A stretch of 64,000 bases of DNA from Gonocerus acuteangulatus. Its lineage: Eukaryota > Arthropoda > Insecta > Hemiptera > Coreidae. Where the stretch lies: the NCBI GenBank assembly GCA_946811695.1, contig OX328128.1:78857606-78921605 (forward strand), read 5' to 3'. A model generated the notes under the pieces. The model made no database searches. It saw nothing but the letters and a program-made list of their open reading frames with translations, and had not been told where the DNA came from. How positions within the stretch are numbered: position 1 is the first letter of the stretch; each line of letters opens with the position of its first letter. Of the stretch, positions 57,476 through 64,000 are shown in pieces. Both the position numbers and the translations under genes were made by a program.

Positions 57476-58629
57476 TAATTTTTAACCTACCCAGGCCAAC
57501 AGATGTGCAGTCTTGGAAAATAGTTTATTACAATTAGTAAACCCAACTGAAATAAGACCAATCAGTCTGATATGAGTTTGCGAAACTCTTAGAATGTGTA
57601 TACTATTTCCAGTCCCTTAGGAAAAGTTAATATCAAACGAAAACTTGTTAGTTTTCCTCTAAAAACGTAGAGGATGACCCTTTTAAAACTAAAGCATTCT
57701 ATTAGGCAAAAATTTTAAATTTACGTTTGGCTTTCTCACTCTTTGTGAAATTCTTATTATTCCCATTATCTAAATTACTCTTTTTTATTAGGATCAAATA
57801 TTTTATTTGATAACCAAGACGGCACTAATGGCCTAGTTGTCGGATGGCCCCGTAAAAAAATGAAATAAAAACCTGTAGTTTTTAGAGTCTAGATGAATGT
57901 CTAGAACTGAGACTCATTAAAGTAATGGATCTTGGGGTAAAACAATATGTCTGATAGTTCCGCTATCGACTTCTTGTTGACGAGTCCGCAAACATCTCAA
58001 GGAGTGTTTTCTGATGAGCATTGTGTTGATGATGGTGGTTTTGACAAAGTGTGATGACAGCACTCACGCACCGTCATTGGGTTGATGTTGACGAGGTGAA
58101 ATGGTAGAAAAAAACTACCAGGCGTCCAATTTAGTGTGCGCGTTTTGCACTACTACTAACAAGAGGAACTTCCACATCTTGGCGGGTTTCGGTCCTTATT
58201 CCCAGAACATTTAGAAAATTTGGAACGTAAACAGTTTTTTTGTTCCTTAAAAGATTTCAAAACACACTTCAATGACGTCTCGAGAAATGCACAAAAAACT
58301 GAAAGTAGCCAACTACTAAGGGAAAATTGCTCACTCCGCTTCATGGGATCCATTCATTCTTGGAAATAATTGTAGTAAAATACTGTTAGAAACATATTCC
58401 TCATTTACATACCTAGTTTTACTGTAATATTCTTTGTTAACATTGAGAACAACCGATACAAGAAGCTGTTAATAGGTACAAAACAGACGCTTTCCAAACG
58501 TAAGCAACGATTTCTACAAATGTAATCGCTTTATCAAAACTTGATATTTTTTTTTTATTTATCTACTTATTTTTGCTGGTTATCAACCAATAAGCTATTG
58601 ACCCTAGGAAATTTAAAGGTTGCCAACTT
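57476..58629. other. Gene downstream region; SINE-tail and HL fragments only
   Basis: 57815-57866 matches the family-A SINE tail (GACGGCACTAATGGCCTAGT then GGCCCCGTAAAAAAA). 58162-58203 (ACTTCCACATCTTGGCGGGTTTCGGTCC-like, on +) is a diverged HL 5' fragment. No gene seen. Confidence 0.5.
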
Positions 58630-58768
58630 TTTTGTGCGCCGACATCCAGGGTGCAGCGAGGAATTTTCCCAACGAGCCGTGAGGTGAGAAAATTCCTCCT
58701 GCCGGTGGGTATCGAACCCATCATCTCCCGCTTATGAATCTAAGGCGTTAGCCATTAGACGGGTGTTT
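58630..58768 (-). mobile_element. tRNA-derived SINE, family A
   Basis: Minus-strand head CACCCGTCTAATGGCTAACG, B box GGTTCGATACC (58708-58718 in reverse), body with GAGGAATTTTCTCACCTCAC and CACCCTGGATGTCGGCGC. The A tail is lost. Confidence 0.8.
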
Positions 58769-58774
58769 GTAGTA

Positions 58775-59115
58775 AATTTAGTAAGGTTTCGAATGGACAC
58801 CTTAGACTTACCACAATTTCACAACATTTTTCCAGTTATTTGAAAAAATATATGAAAACCTCATAACAACAAGAATCTCGAACGTCTGCAAACATTTTCG
58901 ACTGAGTCCATGGCTTAAGAGTAACCAAACCAAATAAGTTAAGAAAAACAAAATATTTAAGGAATCTAGTTTTATTCTCTTTTCTAAAAATTAATTAATG
59001 ATATCTCCTTTAAAATGGTCTTACTCGTTTTCCTACGTTAGAAACCCTACAAAAAAATTATAGTCCTGCAATTCTATTAACGCAAAACAAAAACGTAAGC
59101 ACTACAATTTTTGAA
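58775..59115 (+). mobile_element. HL repeat, diverged body fragment
   Basis: GTAAATTTAGTAAGGTTTCG, GATATCTCCTTTAAAATGGT and AAAACGTAAGCACTACAATT correspond in order to the HL body, lacking both ends. It abuts the SINE. Confidence 0.6.
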
Positions 59116-59545
59116 ATTGATGAAGTAATTACGAATTTATGGCGAACCAAAAAAAAAAAAACTTAAAAAAGAATATTTTTTTTAAAAAAACAACTAAAGT
59201 TTGAGTAATTTGTATATTTTTCCGGTATAGCTGTTAAGAAAAGCTTTAAAATGACGCCTAATTTGAGAACATTGACGAAGTATTAAGGACATTATGGCGT
59301 ACCGACAAAAACCCTTGAGAAAATATAATGTACTAGCTGACTACCCGTGCTTCACCACGGCCGATAAGTAGTTTAGCACAGCTTATTATTGCAAGGACTC
59401 AAAGAGTTACCCAGGAAACACCATGAGGAGGTAACTGTGCCTTGTTAGGCAGTAAAAAAAAAAAAAAAAAAAAAAAAATACAACAACTGCTTAAAACGTT
59501 AGGTAAACAGAGACAAATACACGCTGAAAAGCATAAAACTAACAA
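59116..59545. other. Intergenic DNA with repeat start motif
   Basis: ACTAGCTGACTACCCGTGCT (59331) matches the start of the GACA-tailed repeat; the rest of that repeat is absent. A-homopolymer at 59454-59479. Confidence 0.4.
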
Positions 59546-59708
59546 GGGGTCTCCCGTGGTCTAATGGCTAGCGCCTCGGATTCATAAGCGGGAGATGGTG
59601 GGTTCGATTCCCAACCTCCGGCAGGAATTTTATCATCCCTCGGCTCGCTGGTAAAATTCCTCGCTACACCCTGGATGTCGGCGCTAATGACCTAGATGTA
59701 GATGCGCC

Positions 59709-59774
<66 letters not shown>
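59546..59774 (+). mobile_element. tRNA-derived SINE, family A, with 63-nt A tail
   Basis: tRNA-like head: A box TGGTCTAATGGC (59558), CTCGGATTCATAAGCGGGAG arm, B box GGTTCGATTCC (59601-59611). Body CGGCAGGAATTTTATC to GGATGTCGGCGCTAATGACC, then 63 uninterrupted A (59712-59774). The acceptor arms do not pair, so it is a SINE, not a tRNA gene. The long pure A tail suggests the youngest insertion in the window. Confidence 0.9.
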
Positions 59775-59777
<3 letters not shown>

Positions 59778-59780
59778 AAC

Positions 59781-60385
59781 AACTTTGAAGTTTTAAGCAC
59801 TTATCTCTTCGATTGACATCGCCCCACCGAACATTACAACAGAATCTTTTTTGTAGAGAATTTAGTAACCTTTCGAATAGCCGCCTTTCACTTACTATGA
59901 TTTCTAGCCGTTTTCGAGATATTTTAGAAAATATACTGAGATCCGAAAACTTTGTATCACCATTAATACAATTTTTTTTTCCATATACTTCTTACCTCCA
60001 AACGATACCAATGTTTAAACATCTTAGATTAGATGAATGTCAAATACCTGGTAAAAGTTTCAAGTGAACCAATCATCTTTTCTGAATACCCAAACAGAAA
60101 ATTAGTTTGGAAAGGTATTTTATCATTTTTTCTCGTAAACGGTGGCAGAAATCGCTTTAAAAATGGTTTCATTCGTTTTCCTACGTTAAGGAATCTATGT
60201 ATATAACGAGTACCTGTAAACACTCGAAAATGTAAGCGTTCCGATTTTTTCGCGCAAATTTTGCTCCAAAAACCATGTTCCAGTAAACGGATTCGGCTGG
60301 TTAATGAACTTGGCCTTTCAAATGAGAAGAAAGATTTTTGTACCAAATGTCATCAAAATCGGACCATTTTTGAGCCGATGAGGAG
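59781..60385 (+). mobile_element. HL repeat, body fragment
   Basis: From TTGAAGTTTTAAGCACTTAT to ATCGGACCATTTTTGAGCCG, with the usual order of body landmarks. It stops before the TA core and lacks both termini. The SINE inserted at or next to its left edge. Confidence 0.75.
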
Positions 60386-60394
60386 CTTCTTAAT

Positions 60395-60890
60395 AATTCA
60401 AACCCCCCTAAAAGTACTTAAACATTTGAATATCAAAAAAACCTTTCTTAGCGAGTGTTTACATTCTAAACGGATTGTCCGTGCAAAATTTCAAATTTTT
60501 GTGTCAAGTGGTTCGGGATATTATTACCTCGGATGGACCATCACCAGGTATAGCGTAAACTCTATGAGGGACAGTTTATTTATAGTAATTCAAAGTCTGT
60601 CATCGTAGTTGAAATTAACCTCAATTTAAAATAATACTATGAAATAGATACAATACGGTAACAGCTGTTCTGTTATCATCCTAGCAACGCATGCTGCCTA
60701 GGCGTGCATGCTCTAATCAACTAAAACTTTAAACCCCTCTAAAAATACTTAGAAATCTGAATATCAACAAATCCTTTGTTAGCGAGTGTCTACGTTCAAT
60801 AGGGAGTGTCTATGCAAAATTTAAAATTTTTCTGTCGAGTGGTTTGGGCTGGGCGATGATAGGTCAGTGAGTCAGTCAGTGAGTGGTATT
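60395..60890 (+). repeat. Two tandem copies of an interspersed repeat ending in GTCAGTGAG
   Basis: ACCCCCCTAAAAGTACTTAAAC...TTAGCGAGTGTTTAC (60400-60540) is repeated with changes at 60725-60880 (ACCCCTCTAAAAATACTTAG, TTAGCGAGTGTCTAC). The second ends GTCAGTGAGTCAGTCAGTGA, as at 477-505. Confidence 0.6.
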
Positions 60891-60984
60891 TGACAAATAA
60901 ATAGTAGATATATATATAGATTATCAATCTAATATTCTACCAAATAGAAGATAACACGATTATGACGGAGTTTCTATCATTAAC

Positions 60985-61035
60985 TGTTACAGAAACGCGC
61001 TAACTTGACGCAGTTCCCGAAAATCGGAATTTCCC
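60985..61035 (-). mobile_element. HL repeat 5'-end fragment
   Basis: AACGCGCTAACTTGACGCAG then TTCCCGAAAATCGGAATTTC is the HL 5' end in reverse with several changes. Confidence 0.5.
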
Positions 61036-62139
61036 TGAATACCTCATCATGCCGTAAAAACATTATCCTGATGTTGGGAATTCAAGTGGCTAATACAGGA
61101 GTAGAAGTCCTATCGACTTTTCCGAGGGTAGGAAGCCTGAGTGAAGAAGTGTTTGTTTGGGAAGTTCATCACGTATTCTTCCGTCACGTAGCACGTGGGT
61201 ACGTCACGTCATCGATACCTGCCTCTTTAATAACATGATCTACTCTTGAGCATATCGGGAATGCCGTTGTAGCGGTTATCAGATAACCCAAGAACGCATG
61301 TGATATAAATTAAAAAGTTTAGTTGAACCTTGCTCTAAGAAGGGTTAGCCCAAAAAATATGTTTCTGTGCAATCTCGTTCAAAACTAGATCCCTAGTCTG
61401 AATTTGCTCAAACCCGAAACTCAAGCCTAGTTCACGGTAGTAGTCGGTCAAGGCTGGACTTTGGTAAGTACCAACCTTTCAATCAAGTTTCCTATAAACT
61501 GTGTCGGTGAAGGAGCACTAGACCTGACTAATAGCTCCAGGAACCGGATATCTCGCAGCGCACCGTTTGAACCTCATATTTACATCCGATCAGAATCTTC
61601 AATCAGTTTTTCTTAATGAAGTTCTATTTCGTTTAATAGTTTAAGTGTTTATATTAATTACCAAACTTAAACACTTAACACCGTTTAGAAAATGTAACTT
61701 TTACAGCACGGACTGTTTTTTTCTTCTGTTTTTACGGCGACATCTCGGCCATTGGCGCCTCTGGTTATTATTACTATATCTGAAGACCGTAAACCTTGTA
61801 GGGACACAAGAAAGTAGTTCTAAAGCGTTCGTACAGCTCCGAAACGCATCGACATAACTATATTTACAATCTGCGGAGATATTGCTGACATTAAGCCAAC
61901 AATATGGCTACCACAGCCTTCCCTTTCTTATGTTGGCACATTCCCTAACAATGACTAGCAATTTATATATCAATACAATATATACGCATATATTAGGAAG
62001 AACGTTTCTGCAATATATACTCACTATACCATAATATAATATATGGAAATTTCATTCTAATATGATGGATATTCCACTACAAGATGTCGCAATTATGTAA
62101 ATTTCACTACAACTTGTCACATTTCATGATTTACCAAGT
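61036..62139. other. Intergenic DNA; SINE-tail fragment
   Basis: 61722-61762 is the reverse complement of a family-A SINE tail (TTTTTACGGCGACATCTCGG CCATTGGCGCC). No gene recognised. Confidence 0.45.
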
Positions 62140-62234
62140 CTGAAAAATGAAGTTTTCTAATCGCCACTTCCGGATTAGGTCAGAGCGACACAAGTGGTTT
62201 TCCTTTCTATTGACGGAGCGTGGAAGTACGCTAA
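62140..62234 (+). mobile_element. HL repeat 3'-end fragment
   Basis: TCTAATCGCCACTTCCGGAT then ...GACGGAGCGTGGAAGTACGCTAA matches the HL 3' end with a decayed hairpin. LINE sequence follows immediately. Confidence 0.55.
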
Positions 62235-62345
62235 AGCTACAAAAAAGGACACAAAATCAGATGAGAGTTACAGACCAATAGCTCTGACAAGCTGTTCTTT
62301 TAAGCTATTTAAAATAGCTATGGACACTGTCCGTGAGCATATTCG
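62233..62345 (+). pseudogene. LINE reverse transcriptase fragment
   Basis: KATKKDTKSDESYRPIALTS and CSFKLFKIAM match the KPGKD...SYRPISL.SC..K..E+++ entry motif of non-LTR reverse transcriptases. Only about 35 codons remain. Confidence 0.65.
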
Positions 62346-62475
62346 ACCCCAGGCAAATATCGGCTGTTTGAGGGTGTTTTTGTTTATATTTATTCGAAAA
62401 AAAAAGGTCTTGAAAATGCCGCATTGATTATACAATGAACGATAAATAGATTAGAAAATGTAAGCGTTACTTAAA

Positions 62476-62563
62476 GACTACATATCAGGACTACATATCA
62501 GGACTACATATCAGGACTACATATCAGGACTACATATCAGGACTACATATCAGGACTACATAT
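62476..62563. repeat. Minisatellite, about 7 x 13 bp
   Basis: ACTACATATCAGG repeated about seven times without noticed changes. Confidence 0.95.
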
Positions 62564-62648
62564 TTGCATCCCTTAGATACAAATGCAAAGTATCAATTTT
62601 GAATAGTGGTTCCTAACTTATAAATGACTTTGTATATATTTTATCTTA

Positions 62649-63190
62649 TCGGGCTGTACCGTATGAAATGTCAGTTTTGGACTTGCCGATTTCCTTCAAA
62701 TTTCTTGAAACTGTCGTGGCTCCTACTCAGAGTTCTCTGGCATATTCCCTAGTGCTTTTTGAGGGACAAGCTTCAACCCTTTCTTTCAAGTGGTCATTGT
62801 CAAGCTTGGTTTCTGGCCTTCCTCGCTCCTCGTTGTCAAGGTCAAAATTTCCACTTCGAAACCTGGAAAACCACCGGTAAACAGTTCGTTCATTTACCGT
62901 TCCCTCACCGAACGCCGTGTTAATGTTCATAAACGCCTCAGCGCTATGACCGAGCTTAAATTCATAACGAAAAATAATACGGATTTCCATTAAAGTCATA
63001 ATTTAAGTTTTATTTTTTTCTCAGAGGATCGTTCTCACAACACAGTATGCAAGTTACTGATTAAATAATAGGAATAAAAGAGCTTTAATTCTACATGAAT
63101 AACAATGATGTTTGTAAATAATGAAATAAAAAAGGGAAAGGATTAAATCGCAAAGTAAACAAAACTGACATTTCATACGGTACAGCCTGA
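62649..63190 (-). mobile_element. mariner element, internally deleted (542 bp)
   Basis: Terminal inverted repeats of 31 bp (30/31) contain GGCTGTACCGTATGAAATGT, with TA on both sides (62647-62648, 63191-63192). The transposase frame reads on the minus strand from 62999, about 190 bp inside the terminus. The right end abuts a 5'-truncated LINE. Confidence 0.95.
62655..62999 (-). pseudogene. mariner transposase, N-terminal DNA-binding region only
   Basis: MTLMEIRIIFRYEFKLGHSA, INTAFGEGTVNERTVYRWFS and RFRSGNFDLDNEERGRPETK form the first helix-turn-helix of mariner transposases. After STREYAREL a TGA (62727-62725) interrupts, and VGATTVSRNLKEIGKSK continues the second helix-turn-helix. The frame then runs into the terminal repeat. 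The whole catalytic DD(34)D domain is missing. Such deletion derivatives could at most be moved in trans. Confidence 0.9.
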
Positions 63191-63205
63191 TATTATATAT
63201 TTTAA

Positions 63206-63892
63206 TTAAACTTACTTTTTACAGACTCACTAAGCTTTCTTCATTCTCTATCAGACATTTACAGTAGACATCCTATAATCACACGCATACTATCGCAACT
63301 ATACATACTACAGGACACTAACATTCATGTAACATTAGTATGGATACCTGGACATGACGACATTGGAAGAAGTACTGAAGCAAATAAGGAAGCTAAATTA
63401 GCAACGAGACGATCAACAGAAGACGTTTATGACATGACTCGACAAGACGTACATAATGTTATTAAACAACACATAATCAACAAGTGGCAAACTGACTGGA
63501 CATACACACAAGGCAACAAGCTACGTGAGATTAAGCCGAAAATAGGAGCCTGGACTTCCAGTATTCTGAATGTAAGGCGAGAAGAGGTCGTGACTAGACT
63601 ACGAATTGGACATTCACACTTGACACATTCATATTTAATGACAAAACAGGACAAACCGAATTGTACACTTTGCAACGATCCACTGACAATTAAACACATA
63701 CTTACAAACTGCAGAGAAAGAGAAAACATGGACTTACCAAATAGTTTACACGAATTGCTCACAAAGGAGAAAACACATCGATACTCTGCTAAAATATCTA
63801 AAAATTCAAAAGAAATTTCAACTTTTTTAAGAGGCTACGGGGGCGAGGTTAGATCAGTGGTACTGCACTCATATGCTGGAGCCCTGAGTTAA
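63206..63892 (+). pseudogene. LINE ORF2 C-terminal part: RNase H plus Cys/His tail (5'-truncated)
   Basis: The open frame begins FTDSLSFLHSLSDIYSRHPI, with the TDS motif (an RNase H catalytic Asp) and the S.HP.+..I segment, then VTLVWIPGHDDIGRSTEANK (WIPGH..I..NE.AD region, partly changed). It continues through REEVVTRLRIGHSHLTHSYL, CTLCNDPLTIKHILTNC and ends in SINE-derived sequence at 63892. The most intact LINE coding remnant here; the reverse transcriptase half is missing. The conserved end (KFLKxI-type) seems frameshifted at about 63800. Confidence 0.85.
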
Positions 63893-64000
63893 AATCCCGA
63901 GCAAGCACAAGATTTTTTCTTCAAGTGTCTTCGCTCATGGGTTGAATTCGGCCTCCTTGACCGTCCCTAGGCCAACCCAGCTTTTAATTAATTTATTAAT
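63835..64000 (+). mobile_element. tRNA-derived SINE, family C, runs off the window
   Basis: GGGGCGAGGTTAGATCAGTG GTACTGCACTC resembles a tRNA head (A box TAGATCAGTGGTA), and GAGTTAAAATCCC at about 63885 is a decayed B box. The body GGTTGAATTCGGCCTCCTTG and CCGTCCCTAGGCCAACCCAG follows. It fuses to the LINE frame and supplies its stop. Confidence 0.65.

Noticed and set aside
59546..59625. Functional tRNA gene
   Set aside because: A and B boxes are present but the acceptor arms do not pair and a SINE body plus A tail follows; similar heads occur in other SINE copies.

Overview
The window looks like non-model arthropod nuclear DNA, most likely insect and possibly hemipteran (order is inference). 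It is AT-rich, has long (TA)n tracts, tRNA-derived SINEs with internal Pol III boxes, remnants of many eukaryotic transposon classes, and one intact spliced gene for a secreted alanine-rich cuticle-type protein. I see no prokaryotic gene organisation and no host rRNA or tRNA gene.

The host gene is at 54.85-57.47 kb: TATA box, initiator, a 12-nt coding exon 1 (MYKL), a 1.24-kb intron, a 1.16-kb exon 2 and a poly(A) signal. The intron carries a small TA-flanked MITE and a (TA)n tract. Nearly everything else I can interpret is mobile or tandemly repeated DNA.

Layout. 0-3 kb: GACA-tailed repeats, a 5' fragment of the dominant repeat family, an 11 x 34-bp minisatellite. 3.2-6.0 kb: a pogo-like element and a hAT element lodged in one (TA)n tract. 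6.2-10.5 kb: two related TIR elements with perfect 8-bp target duplications, a Tigger-like element keeping a CENP-B-type helix-turn-helix, and a LINE tail. 12-21 kb: a LINE tail, G-tract repeats, a 71-bp minisatellite, several copies of the dominant repeat, an 800-bp palindrome and a Penelope-like hammerhead motif. 24-33.7 kb: tandem arrays (141, 64, 32/64, 70 bp) and a reverse transcriptase fragment. 35.7-47.8 kb: complete copies of the dominant repeat, a 36-bp minisatellite and a second hammerhead motif. 47.8-51.4 kb: a LINE C-terminus joined to 46 tandem copies of a 72-bp piece of its own coding sequence. 52-54.4 kb: more repeat copies, a LINE with a SINE inserted in its 3' UTR, and a third hammerhead motif. 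57.5-64 kb: SINEs, a deleted mariner, and LINE fragments with RNase H.

The dominant family (at least 20 whole or partial copies, called HL here) begins near GTCCGACTCGCAGGAACTGC and ends in a GC-rich hairpin followed by GCGCTAA. It has an asymmetric inverted repeat (TTAGCGCGGTTCC, about 25 nt inside the 5' end but flush with the 3' end) and usually a (TA)n core. This resembles non-autonomous Helentron-type elements, and it accounts for most of the window's TA microsatellites. No autonomous partner is present. All coordinates were read by eye and may be off by a few bases, especially at diverged repeat edges.
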